A stretch of 64,000 bases of DNA from CAYSYY01 sp964576115 [NCBI: uncultured Gemmatimonadota bacterium]. GTDB lineage: Bacteria > Blakebacterota > Blakebacteria > Blakebacterales. Under the pieces are notes generated by a model, which was not told where the DNA came from, made no database searches, and worked only from the letters and a program-made list of their open reading frames with translations. Shown here one piece after another: positions 26,244 to 34,883 of the stretch (position 1 is its first letter; the number at the start of each line of letters is the position of its first letter). The position numbers were made by a program, and so were the translations under genes. Location of the stretch: positions 17,294-81,293 of the forward strand of contig CAZNUA010000003.1 of the NCBI GenBank assembly GCA_964576115.1, written 5' to 3'.

Positions 26244-28607
26244 TCAGCGGTTGAGGAGGGTACGGACCCGGTTACAGAGATCGAAGGTGGAGAACGGCTT
26301 GCTGACGATCTCCCGTTTCTGCTCGTTGAGACCGCGCCGGGCCAGAGCATCATCGGTGTATCCGCTCATGAACAGGACGGGCATCGGGCCGATGAGTTCT
26401 TCGATCGTCTCGACCATTTCGATCCCGCTCATACCGGGCATGACCACATCGGATATGAGCAGGTCGGGGCGGTCTGCCTCCGGCAGGGTCTGAAGGGCGG
26501 CGATCGCTCCGGCCGGATCGGCATGGGCCGTGACCGAATATCCCATCTGGGTCAGGATCTCCACGACCAGTTCGCGGACGGCGGTCTCGTCTTCGACGAC
26601 CATGATTCGTTCCGATCCGCCGGTCACGCTCGACGAAGTCTCCGAAACCGGTTCGGGTAGGACCTCGGCCGATACGATGGGCAGGAACACCATGATGGTC
26701 GTGCCGGCTCCGGGATTGCTCTCGACCTCGATCAGACCCCTGTTCTGGATCACGATCCCATACACGGTCGCCATTCCCAACCCGGTTCCCTGGCCGGGCT
26801 CCTTGGTTGTGAAGAACGGGTCGAAGAGCCGGGCCTGGTGTTCTTCGCTCATGCCGGTCCCGGAGTCGGACACCGTCAGACGCGCATACGATCCGGGCTC
26901 GAGATCCTCGCGGGCCGCCAGACGATCGGCCTCGAGCTCGACCGGGGCGGTTGTGATGGTCAGTTTTCCCCCCGCCGGCATGGCGTCGCGGGCGTTGAGG
27001 ATGAGATTCATGAGGATCTGGCTCAGGTGAGCCGGGTCGATCATGACCGGCAGTTGGGATGGATCGTGCTCGACAATGAGCGAAATATCCTCGCCGAGGG
27101 TGCGTTCGAGAATCTTCAGCGAATCGTCGACGGCCCGACCCAGCCGGGTCAGTTCTGGTCGGGCCGTCTGGCGGCTGCTGAAAGTCAGAAGCTGTGAGGT
27201 CAGATCGGAAGCGGCTTTGGCGGCCTTGCCGATGGCGTCGATGCGAGCTTGCAGGGTCGCCAGATCCTGCTCGCGGCGGGCCATCTCGACACTGCCGGAG
27301 ATCACCGTCAGCAGGTTGTTGAAATCATGCGCGATCCCGCCGGCCAGGCGGCCGATCGCCTCCATTTTCTGCGCCTGCTGCAGCTGCTGTTCCAGGTCGC
27401 GCCGCTCGGTGATATCGGTGCCCGACGAGATCACCCGCAGAACCCGGCCCTCTTCGTCGTAGAGAACGCTGTTCCGCCAGGCGATCAGTCGTTCGGCTCC
27501 GCTCGCGGTCAGGACCGGGTTCTCGTGTTCTCTGGCGAGTTCGATCTCCCCGGCGATGAGTCGGGAGAAGATCGACGACACCTCCTCCCGGATATCGGCG
27601 GGGAGGAAGTGCTCGAACCAGTTGCGGTCGACGATCTCCTCTTCATCACACTCCAGGATTTCGCACCCCTGCCGGTTGATGACCCCGACCGTTCCATCCC
27701 GTTCGAGAACCAGGACGATATCCCCCACCAGATCGAGGATGGTTCGGATCCGATCCCGTTCGACCCGCAGCGCCTCGGCGATGCGGCGCTGCTCCTCCTC
27801 GGCGGCCCGGTGCCGGGAAATATCCACGATCACGCCGAGCAGACCGGTCGAACCGTCGGTCGCCGCAAAAGGGATGGAGTGGATCAGAACCGGCAGTTGC
27901 TCTCCGGCTTTGGTGTACAGGGTGTACTCGCTCGGCCCGATATCCTCACCCTGCAGGATCCGCCCGATATTGGCTCGGGCCCGCTCGTGATCGCCGGGGT
28001 CGAGCATGTCGATCACGTTGATGCCGCGGGCCAGATCCTCGGCCGAATACCCGGTGATCCGATATCCCGCCTCGTTGACGAAGAGCAGGTTGGCGGCCGC
28101 GTCGGTTTCGAAGACGATTTCCGAAATCGAAGCCAGGATCCGGCTCAGACGCTGTTCGGCCCGCCGGCGGTCGGTCAGGTCGAGAGCGTAGGCCAGCAGG
28201 GCCACCGGCTCGCCGTCGGGATCGGTGATGACCGAGCTGCTCGCCTCGGCCTGAAAGAGGCTCCCGTCATCGCGCTGCATGGTGTACTCGACCGGTTCGA
28301 GCATCCCGCCTGCATGGATCGTGGTCTCGATCCGCTCCCGCAGCCGGGCCCGCTCCCTTTCGGGAAAAAACTCGCCGACATTGCGTCCGACCAGGTCGTC
28401 CGGTTCGCCGGAAAGGCCGTGAAGGTGCATGAAGCGGCGGTTGACGGCCCGGATGGTACCGTCGAGATCGGTATACACGGTGGCGATGGCCGAGAGCTCG
28501 AAGAGAATACGGAATTTCTCCTTGCTCGTCGGGCTCGCCTGTCCGGGCCCGGGAGGGTTGTCGGTCCGGGATTGTTCGCCGGTCTTATTCGGACCAGTAT
28601 TCGCCAT
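26244..28607 (-). CDS. hybrid histidine kinase with three PAS domains and a receiver
   Basis: A soluble hybrid kinase of 787 aa. Three PAS domains span about residues 30-400 (YTDLDGTIRAVNRRF; FETDAAANLLFVNEAG; VLERDGTVGVINRQG). HisKA follows with His in GGIAHDFNNLL, then HATPase with N (LNARDAMPAGG), G1 (SDSGTGM) and G2 (GTGLGMATVYG). A C-terminal receiver has Asp in LLISDVVMPG. No membrane segment is seen, so it senses cytosolic cues. The ATG at 28607 overlaps the end of the asparaginase gene by 23 bases, which puts it in that operon. It converges with the HEAT-like gene 20 bases away. Confidence 0.88.
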   Translation of the reverse strand: MANTGPNKTGEQSRTDNPPGPGQASPTSKEKFRILFELSAIATVYTDLDGTIRAVNRRFMHLHGLSGEPDDLVGRNVGEFFPERERARLRERIETTIHAGGMLEPVEYTMQRDDGSLFQAEASSSVITDPDGEPVALLAYALDLTDRRRAEQRLSRILASISEIVFETDAAANLLFVNEAGYRITGYSAEDLARGINVIDMLDPGDHERARANIGRILQGEDIGPSEYTLYTKAGEQLPVLIHSIPFAATDGSTGLLGVIVDISRHRAAEEEQRRIAEALRVERDRIRTILDLVGDIVLVLERDGTVGVINRQGCEILECDEEEIVDRNWFEHFLPADIREEVSSIFSRLIAGEIELAREHENPVLTASGAERLIAWRNSVLYDEEGRVLRVISSGTDITERRDLEQQLQQAQKMEAIGRLAGGIAHDFNNLLTVISGSVEMARREQDLATLQARIDAIGKAAKAASDLTSQLLTFSSRQTARPELTRLGRAVDDSLKILERTLGEDISLIVEHDPSQLPVMIDPAHLSQILMNLILNARDAMPAGGKLTITTAPVELEADRLAAREDLEPGSYARLTVSDSGTGMSEEHQARLFDPFFTTKEPGQGTGLGMATVYGIVIQNRGLIEVESNPGAGTTIMVFLPIVSAEVLPEPVSETSSSVTGGSERIMVVEDETAVRELVVEILTQMGYSVTAHADPAGAIAALQTLPEADRPDLLISDVVMPGMSGIEMVETIEELIGPMPVLFMSGYTDDALARRGLNEQKREIVSKPFSTFDLCNRVRTLLNR

Positions 28608-29652
28608 CGACCTGCTGCCGGCCGTCGGGATTGTGGATGGTGTAGGAATATCCCCGCCGGACGCTGAACGAGCCGTACTCACCCCGGGCGTTGATGGCCA
28701 CGGCGTTGTCCGAAAACGAGGCTTCGCCGTCGTTGGTTTCCTCCACCATGCGCCGGATCGATTCGCGACAGGCTTCAGTCGGGCTCAGTCCCCGCCGCAT
28801 GTGCTCGCAGACGGTGAACGAGCCGCAGACCCGGATCACCTCCTCTCCTCGGCCTGTAAAACCGGCCGCACCCACGTCGCGCAGCACATAGAGGCCGGCG
28901 CCGATGATGGGTGAATCTCCACACCGTCCCGGGATCTTGCCCGAGAGCCCCGATGTGGTCGTGCAGCCGGCTACCTGCCCCTGCTCATCGACGGCCAGGA
29001 TATTGATGGTGCCGTAATTGCGCTCAACTTCCCGCTGGCGCCGCCGGCGCTCGCTGGGGGGCAGGGGCCGCTTCATCTTCTCGGCCCTCTCATCGGCGCT
29101 GAGCCAGTCATCCACATCGCTCCGCTCCCCGATCCAGCGCCGGTACCAGCTCCGACTCCTCTCACTGCTGATGTCGGTGACCTGGTGGCCCATCTTGATC
29201 GCGAACTCGGTGGCGTACCGGCCGACGATCATGCAGTGGTCGGTCCACTCCATGACCGCCCGGGCTACGCTCGATGGGTGTTCGATATCCTCGATGCAGC
29301 CGACCGCGCCGCACTGCATCGAGCGACCATCCATGATCGAGCAGTCGAGCTGGAGCATTCCCGATTCGTTGGGCAGGCCGCCCACTCCGACGCTCGAATC
29401 GCGGGGGTAGACCTCGGCCGCCATCGCCCCGGCGTGTACCGCATCGAGGGCCTCTCCACCATCGGCGAGCACCTCCCAGGCGGCATCGCTGGCCCAGGTC
29501 TTGCCGCCTGAAACCAGCACCAGGGGCAGGCCGGCGGGAGAACCGGTAGCGTAGGTCAGGTTCAGGTTCGGCATGCCCTTGATCACGGCCGCTCCGGCGG
29601 TCGCTCCGGCGGCTTTCTCCAGGAAATCGCGCCGGCTCACGTTTCTGCTCAT
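28585..29652 (-). CDS. Tat-exported Ntn-family asparaginase / glycosylasparaginase
   Basis: A 355-aa Ntn hydrolase of the isoaspartyl peptidase/glycosylasparaginase family. A Tat signal (SRRDFLEKAAG) sits at residues 6-16. The autoproteolytic nucleophile is probably the Thr in NYGTINILAVDEQG (Gly-Thr site), with CTTTSGLSGKIPGRCGDSPI as the conserved substrate region. It would cleave beta-aspartyl or N-acetylglucosaminyl-asparagine bonds outside the cytoplasm. The ATG at 29652 has GGAAGGA upstream. Together with the P1 peptidase just upstream it suggests degradation of peptides or glycopeptides. Confidence 0.85.
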   Translation of the reverse strand: MSRNVSRRDFLEKAAGATAGAAVIKGMPNLNLTYATGSPAGLPLVLVSGGKTWASDAAWEVLADGGEALDAVHAGAMAAEVYPRDSSVGVGGLPNESGMLQLDCSIMDGRSMQCGAVGCIEDIEHPSSVARAVMEWTDHCMIVGRYATEFAIKMGHQVTDISSERSRSWYRRWIGERSDVDDWLSADERAEKMKRPLPPSERRRRQREVERNYGTINILAVDEQGQVAGCTTTSGLSGKIPGRCGDSPIIGAGLYVLRDVGAAGFTGRGEEVIRVCGSFTVCEHMRRGLSPTEACRESIRRMVEETNDGEASFSDNAVAINARGEYGSFSVRRGYSYTIHNPDGRQQVDGEYWSE

Positions 29653-29690
29653 GACGGTTATCCTTCCACTCTGGCTCCAGACCGATCGGT

Positions 29691-31019
29691 TCAGCTTCCG
29701 GGGGGACAAAGCCCTTTCTCCCGGCAGACGTCGGTCAGGATATCGATCGGTATCGACCGGCTTGTGTTCCCGTCACGACCGGTAACGGTCGTGGCCTGCA
29801 GAAGGCTGTTCAGAATCGCCTCTTCGGTGGCATCGATGACGGCTGTGAATAGGGGGCTCATGCCGGTATTGCCCAGCCGGGGACCTTCCTGCAGGAAACT
29901 CTCCGCTGAGATCCGCGCGCTCTCGGCCGTAGAGAAAGCGATCACGAAATCGCCGCTTCCGTTGGTGAAACCCGACCCGGCCCGGGCCATGCCTCCCAGG
30001 GCCCGGAAGGCCAGGCGTTCGAGATTGCGGGCCGACAGGGGGGCGTCGGTGCCGACGATGATCATGCACGAACCCTCCTCGCGATCGGGTTCGTCATCGC
30101 CCGCCATCGCAGGGTCGCGTTCCCGCCAGCGGCGGCGGATCTCGGCCCCGACCGGGGTGCCGTTGATCCGCAGTTCGCCGCCGAAATTGGTCTGCACCAG
30201 AACTCCGACGGTATACTCGCCCGCCTGGTAGACGTTCACCACCCGGCTGCTGGTGCCGATCCCTCCCTTGAAGCCGAGCGCCCGCGTGCCCACACCGGCC
30301 CCGACCGAACCCTCAGCGACCGGACCGCCGGAAGCTGAGCGGAGGGCTTCGAAAACCTCCGGCTCGCCGACGTGCCGGCCCCGGATATCGTTCAGGGAAC
30401 CATCGTTGGTCTCCCCCACCACCGGATTGATCGAACGCACGTTCTCCATGCCCTCGAGCCCCATCATCCAGCTCAGCAGCGCATCGGCCACCCGCGGCAC
30501 GTTCAGGGTGCCGCAGAGCAGGATCGGCGTCTCGATCTGGCCCAGTTCGACGATCTGGGTCGAACCGACCAGTTTGCCGAAAGCGTTCCCGACATAGACC
30601 GCTCCGGGAACCTTCTCGCGGAAGAGGTTCCCGCCGTGCGGCAGGACGGCCGTTACTCCGGTCCGGATATCATCGCCCCGGATGAGCGAGACCTGGCCCA
30701 CCAGCACCCCGGGCACGTCGGTGATGGCGTTGTGCGGTCCGGTCGGGTAGCGTCCGATAACGATTCCCAGATCGCGGGCCCGGGGCCGGGTTGCCGGATC
30801 GGCTGTCTGAGCTCCGGCGGCGGGAGCGATGAGCAGCAGCATGAGCAGGCCTCGCAGAAGGAGTCGGAATCCGGGGTGTGACCCGGACCGAACAGCGGGC
30901 GATGCGGTGGCTGCAGAAAGAGTTGCGGCGGTCACCACGGCCACGGCCACCGCCATGGCATCGTCGCCGCGCCTGGCCGGTGCGGCGCAGCGGAACCCTC
31001 GGTCATTCAACGAACTCAT
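29691..31019 (-). CDS. exported P1 (DmpA/S58) family aminopeptidase-like protein
   Basis: A protein of the DmpA/L-aminopeptidase (S58) Ntn-like family: VVGETNDGSLNDIRGRHV, GSVGAGVGTRALGFKGGIGT and VIVGTDAPLSARNLERLA-like segments are characteristic. The family self-cleaves into two chains and removes N-terminal residues from small peptides. The hydrophobic stretch LLLRGLLMLLLIAPAAGAQ at about 53-71 is a signal peptide core, so the true start may be downstream of 31019 (an ATG at 30956 is possible); no good RBS settles it. It is the first gene of a three-gene operon with the asparaginase and hybrid kinase. Confidence 0.82.
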   Translation of the reverse strand: MSSLNDRGFRCAAPARRGDDAMAVAVAVVTAATLSAATASPAVRSGSHPGFRLLLRGLLMLLLIAPAAGAQTADPATRPRARDLGIVIGRYPTGPHNAITDVPGVLVGQVSLIRGDDIRTGVTAVLPHGGNLFREKVPGAVYVGNAFGKLVGSTQIVELGQIETPILLCGTLNVPRVADALLSWMMGLEGMENVRSINPVVGETNDGSLNDIRGRHVGEPEVFEALRSASGGPVAEGSVGAGVGTRALGFKGGIGTSSRVVNVYQAGEYTVGVLVQTNFGGELRINGTPVGAEIRRRWRERDPAMAGDDEPDREEGSCMIIVGTDAPLSARNLERLAFRALGGMARAGSGFTNGSGDFVIAFSTAESARISAESFLQEGPRLGNTGMSPLFTAVIDATEEAILNSLLQATTVTGRDGNTSRSIPIDILTDVCREKGLCPPGS

Positions 31020-31172
31020 GACTCAGAACACTAGCAAAGCCAGAGGAGAAGGGGCAACAGGCAAGCGCTACCCTTTTCCGGTGGCCCCGACCGAACCCGA
31101 TGTGGTATTGTGGCTTGTCCGTATCTTCCTGCAAGCGCGACCCGGAGGCCCTGAGCAGTTCCCGTTCGACCG

Positions 31173-32480
31173 ATGATAGGTAAAGAGATAGAGGGTCTGA
31201 AGGATTTCCTGCAGGCTCTCGAAGACACAGAGAATCCCGACGCGGCTCTGCAGTGTGTCGTGACGAGTGCCGCCCGACTGCTCGCGGCCGACAAGGTTTC
31301 GGTCGTCGCCAAGTCGGAGCAGGGTCTGCTCCAGGTCCGTGCAATGCACTGGCCGGGCCGGGATCCCATGGCCGGGGTCGCCGGTCAGGTTCTCGCTTCG
31401 GGTGAGTCGCTCCTGGTGACCGATGTCGCCGGTGATCCCCGTCTGGCGGCTGTCCGTTCCCAGCACTACCGCACCCCCTCCTTTTTGAGCGTGCCGATCA
31501 TCTCCGCCGGACAGCCGGTCGCGGTGTTGAATATCACTGACCGGCTGGACAGTGAGCCCTTCACGGCCGAGCACCTGAAACTGGCCGAACTGATCGCCCG
31601 GGTGGCCGGTTTCTCGCTCGAGCGGCACCGCTTCCTCGACTCGATCAAAAAGCTTCAGCGGGAATCTGTGACCGACGCTCTGACCGGCCTGGGGAACCGG
31701 CGTCACTTTGAGCAGCGGCTGTCGAGCGAACTCTCGCGGGCCCGCCGGTTCGGACATCCCTTGAGCCTCATCATTCTCGATATCGACGATTTCAAGACCT
31801 ACAACGATACCCACGGACATCCCGCCGGCGACCAGGCCCTGCGGGCCCTGGCGACGGTTCTGCAGGAGAACGTACGTACGATCGACGATGTGGTCCGCTA
31901 CGGCGGCGAGGAATTCGCCATCCTCCTGCCCCAGACCCCGATCGATCTGGCGACCGTCGTGGCCGAGCGTGTCCGCGCCGCCACCAGCCACATTCAGATC
32001 GAGAGCGTGCCCGGTCCGGGAAGCGGCAGTCTCACCGTTTCTCTGGGCGTCGCCTCCTATCCGCGCGATGCCCGCGATGATGCCGAACTCCTCAATCATG
32101 CCGATATCGCTCTCTATCTGGCCAAAGCCGACGGAAAAGACAGGATCGTCGTTTTCGAACCGCTGACCGAAGACGAACGTCGCAACAGCCGCCGGATCCC
32201 CATCCGGCTCAATACCCTCCTCAAGGGCAAGGACAACGCGGGAACATTCGAAGAACAGACCATCCTTCGAAACATTTCGGCTACGGGAGCGTTCTTCCCT
32301 CACCGCCGGGTGCTGCAGCCCTCCACCTGGCTGAGTCTGAGCATCCACAATCCCTTCACCGAACCGGACGGGAGCCCGGTGATCCTGGAAGTGGACGGCC
32401 AGCTCATCCGCCAGGAAGAGAACGAAGAGGGACTTTTCGCGGCGGTAGTCTTCAACCGGGAATTGGCCCGCTTCTCCTGA
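31173..32480 (+). CDS. GAF-GGDEF-PilZ protein (diguanylate cyclase)
   Basis: A 435-aa cytosolic protein: GAF domain (about 20-155), GGDEF domain (about 165-330) with active motif GGEEF at 244-248, and a PilZ-like domain (about 340-430) with RNSRR and NISATG. The product-inhibition I-site RTID sits at the normal spacing before GGEEF. It should make cyclic di-GMP, and the PilZ end may bind it, giving built-in feedback or an output. The coupling of synthesis and binding in one chain is less common than separate proteins. It is divergent from the P1 peptidase and is followed by two DNA/RNA maintenance genes. Confidence 0.87.
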   Translation: MIGKEIEGLKDFLQALEDTENPDAALQCVVTSAARLLAADKVSVVAKSEQGLLQVRAMHWPGRDPMAGVAGQVLASGESLLVTDVAGDPRLAAVRSQHYRTPSFLSVPIISAGQPVAVLNITDRLDSEPFTAEHLKLAELIARVAGFSLERHRFLDSIKKLQRESVTDALTGLGNRRHFEQRLSSELSRARRFGHPLSLIILDIDDFKTYNDTHGHPAGDQALRALATVLQENVRTIDDVVRYGGEEFAILLPQTPIDLATVVAERVRAATSHIQIESVPGPGSGSLTVSLGVASYPRDARDDAELLNHADIALYLAKADGKDRIVVFEPLTEDERRNSRRIPIRLNTLLKGKDNAGTFEEQTILRNISATGAFFPHRRVLQPSTWLSLSIHNPFTEPDGSPVILEVDGQLIRQEENEEGLFAAVVFNRELARFS

Positions 32481-32507
32481 TCGCGTCCGGAGCACTCAGG
32501 AAAGACC

Positions 32508-33704
32508 ATGACGGCAGCTGAGGCAGAGAATGGGTATCGGAGCGTCCGTCTGAAAAGCGGCCACGATCGTCGCGTGCGGCGCGGTCATCCGTGGATTTTC
32601 TCCAACGAACTCGAGGATGGTCCGGCCGGATACGCCGTCGGCGAGCTGGTGCAGGTCCATTCCGGCAAGGGCCAATTCCTCGGGATCGGTTATATCAACC
32701 CTCATTCGCTCATCGCGGTCCGGCTCCTGCGCCGGGATCCGGGACCGATCGATACCGCCTTTCTCGACGCCCGTCTTGAGCGAGCCATTGTCCTGCGCGA
32801 TCGACTCTACCCGGCTGCCGATGCGGTCCGGCTCGTCAACTCCGAAGGCGACGGTCTGCCCGGTCTCATCCTCGATCGCTACGGTCCGGCCCTGGTCCTG
32901 CAGGTTACCACCGCGGGCATGCAGGCTCTCCTGCCCCTGCTGATTCCCCGGCTCGAGAGCCGGCTCGAGCCGGCCTGCATCGTAGCGCGCAACGATCTTC
33001 CGGTCCGCCGCCTCGAAGGGTTGACAGAAGAGATCGCGGTGCTGGCCGGCGAGCCCGATCCCGACCTGGAGGTGACCTACGAGGGGCTCCGTCTCGCGGT
33101 GGATCTGACCGGGGGGCAGAAGACCGGTCTGTATCTCGATCAGCGCGACAACCAGCGGCATTTTCTGACCCCTCCCCTCGGCGATGTCCTCGACTGTTAC
33201 TGCTATCAGGGGACCTGGGCGCTGCTGGCCTTGCGGGCCGGAGCGGATCGGGCGGTGGGACTGGACACGTCGGCCGAGGGGATTGCCGCCGCGGCCCGGC
33301 ATGCCGATCGGAACGGGCTCGCCGACCGGGTCGACTTCGAACGCCGCGATACGATCGAGGCTCTCAAGGCTTTCCGGAGTGCCGGCCGGAGCTTCGATAC
33401 CGTCATTCTCGATCCGCCCGCTTTCGTCAAGAACCGCAAGCACCTCCGGGCGGGTCTGCGCGGCTATCTCGATCTGAACCGGAAGGGCTTCGATATCCTT
33501 CGGTCGGGCGGCACCCTCATCACCTGTTCATGCTCCCACCATGTTTCTCCCGAGACCTTTACCGATACCGTCTCGCATGCCGCCTCACTGGCCGGACGGC
33601 ACGTCCGCATCACGGGCCGCGGCGCCCAGAGTGCCGACCATGCGCCCCTGCTCACCGCCCCGGAAACGGCCTATCTGAAATGCCTCGCCCTGCAGGTGGA
33701 GTGA
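32508..33704 (+). CDS. class I SAM-dependent rRNA methyltransferase, RlmI-like
   Basis: A 398-aa protein with an N-terminal PUA domain (KSGHDRRVRRGHPWIFSNEL) and a C-terminal Rossmann methyltransferase. The SAM site is DVLDCYCYQGTWALLALRAGA and the catalytic motif is LDPPAF. This is the arrangement of RlmI, the 23S rRNA m5C1962 methyltransferase, and of close relatives of unknown site. It starts 27 bases after the GGDEF protein and ends 5 bases before the nfo-like ATG, so the three genes are probably one transcript. Confidence 0.88.
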   Translation: MTAAEAENGYRSVRLKSGHDRRVRRGHPWIFSNELEDGPAGYAVGELVQVHSGKGQFLGIGYINPHSLIAVRLLRRDPGPIDTAFLDARLERAIVLRDRLYPAADAVRLVNSEGDGLPGLILDRYGPALVLQVTTAGMQALLPLLIPRLESRLEPACIVARNDLPVRRLEGLTEEIAVLAGEPDPDLEVTYEGLRLAVDLTGGQKTGLYLDQRDNQRHFLTPPLGDVLDCYCYQGTWALLALRAGADRAVGLDTSAEGIAAAARHADRNGLADRVDFERRDTIEALKAFRSAGRSFDTVILDPPAFVKNRKHLRAGLRGYLDLNRKGFDILRSGGTLITCSCSHHVSPETFTDTVSHAASLAGRHVRITGRGAQSADHAPLLTAPETAYLKCLALQVE

Positions 33705-33709
33705 ATCGG

Positions 33710-34564
33710 ATGGCGGGTCTGGCCCTGGGCAGTCATGTATCGGTGGCCGGCGGTGTGTCCCGGTCTTTCGAGCGGGCCGAGTACTACGGGTGCGAGGTGA
33801 TGCAGATCTTCGTCAAGAACAACAACCGCTGGCGGAGCCCGCCTTTGCGCGATGAAGAGGTCGAACGCTTCGCCGCCGAACGCAAACGCACCGGTATATG
33901 GCCTGTCCTGGCCCATAATACATATCTGGTGAATCTGGCCAGCGCCGATTCCGCCATCCGGGAACGCTCGGTTGCCTGCACGGTAGATGAACTCGAGCGC
34001 TGCCATCGGCTCGGTCTGCCCTGGCTCGTCCTCCACCCCGGAGCCCACGGGGGGGCCGGGCCGGCCAGGGGGATCGAGCGGATCGCCGCCGCCGTCGGCC
34101 GTGTCCTCGACCGCACGCCACACATCACGACCCGCCTCCTCTTTGAAACCACCGCCGGAGCGGGAACTCTGCTCGGCGCCACCGCGGCCGAGCTGGCTGC
34201 CATTCTCGCGGCCGTCGATGCCGATGAACGTACCGGTGTCTGCCTGGACACCTGCCATATTTTTGCGGCCGGTTACGAGCTGCGTTCGGCCGACGGGTAC
34301 GAAGCGACCTGGACGGAGTTCGACACCCGGATCGGTCTGGAGCGGATCCCGGCCCTGCATCTCAATGACAGTCTCAAGCCCCGCGGTTCGCGGCGGGATC
34401 GCCATGCGCATATCGGCGAAGGGGAGATCGGCGAGGCGGGATTTGAGCGGCTCATGACCGATCCGCGCCTGCGGACGATCCCCAAGATACTCGAGACTCC
34501 GAAAGAGGGTGACGCAGATCTGCGCAATCTGGCTCGACTACGGCGCCTGGCCGGAATCGAATGA
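33710..34564 (+). CDS. nfo: endonuclease IV (AP endonuclease)
   Basis: A 284-aa TIM-barrel AP endonuclease. Family signatures include GSHVSVAGGV at the N-terminus, QIFVKNNNRW, LVLHPGAHGG, FETTAGAGTLLG, GVCLDTCHIFAAGYE and DRHAHIGEGEIG; these carry the His, Glu and Asp ligands of the three-zinc site. It cuts 5' of abasic sites in base excision repair. The ATG at 33710 follows GGTGGAGTGA and gives the family's usual length (E. coli Nfo is 285 aa). Confidence 0.95.
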   Translation: MAGLALGSHVSVAGGVSRSFERAEYYGCEVMQIFVKNNNRWRSPPLRDEEVERFAAERKRTGIWPVLAHNTYLVNLASADSAIRERSVACTVDELERCHRLGLPWLVLHPGAHGGAGPARGIERIAAAVGRVLDRTPHITTRLLFETTAGAGTLLGATAAELAAILAAVDADERTGVCLDTCHIFAAGYELRSADGYEATWTEFDTRIGLERIPALHLNDSLKPRGSRRDRHAHIGEGEIGEAGFERLMTDPRLRTIPKILETPKEGDADLRNLARLRRLAGIE

Positions 34565-34649
34565 AGAGGGCGGGGTGAAACTGCCGCGTGTTTCGAATGG
34601 TCACGGAATCTGTGTAACCTCCTGCAGAGAAATACCGTACTTTCCGTAT

Positions 34650-34685
34650 GTCCGCTTTCGGGACGCCTTTATGCGCAGGCGGACA
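34650..34685. promoter_or_regulatory. candidate response-regulator binding block (UAS 1)
   Basis: GTCCGC (34650-34655) and GCGGAC (34679-34684) form an inverted repeat; CGGGACGCC lies between at 34659-34667. The same three blocks at the same spacing occur at 37790-37825. In both cases GCGGACA begins exactly 82 bases before the TGGCA of a sigma-54-type promoter. Confidence 0.6.
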
Positions 34686-34759
34686 TGACCGATTGCGCCG
34701 GGAGAGGGTGGTGGTAGCGGTCGGCCCGGCCGCTCCGGCAAAGTGAGCCGGATACGGGC

Positions 34760-34776
34760 TTGGCACGGTTTCTGCT
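34760..34776 (+). promoter_or_regulatory. sigma-54 (-24/-12) promoter of the efflux operon
   Basis: TTGGCACGGTTTCTGCT matches the sigma-54 consensus TGGCACG-N4-TTGCW at all but one position. GG and GC are separated by the required 10 bases. The operon encodes its own sigma-54 activator. Confidence 0.8.
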
Positions 34777-34883
34777 CTTTCTCATCATCACCAGGGTAGT
34801 ACATGACGACAGGGATCTTTCCGATCGTGTGAAGGATCTCGAGGCTGAGAAAGAGACACGCAACGTGGGGGAGGTCGGGTTCA

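Larger units (their letters stand above)
34565..34883. other. regulatory intergenic region ahead of the efflux operon
   Basis: No gene is seen in these 319 bases. They contain the sigma-54-type promoter and the conserved upstream block listed separately, then a leader of about 100 bases before the adaptor start. Confidence 0.7.

Noticed and set aside
31068-32495. Open frame (475 codons) on the minus strand
   Set aside because: It is antisense to the GAF-GGDEF-PilZ gene, which is well supported.
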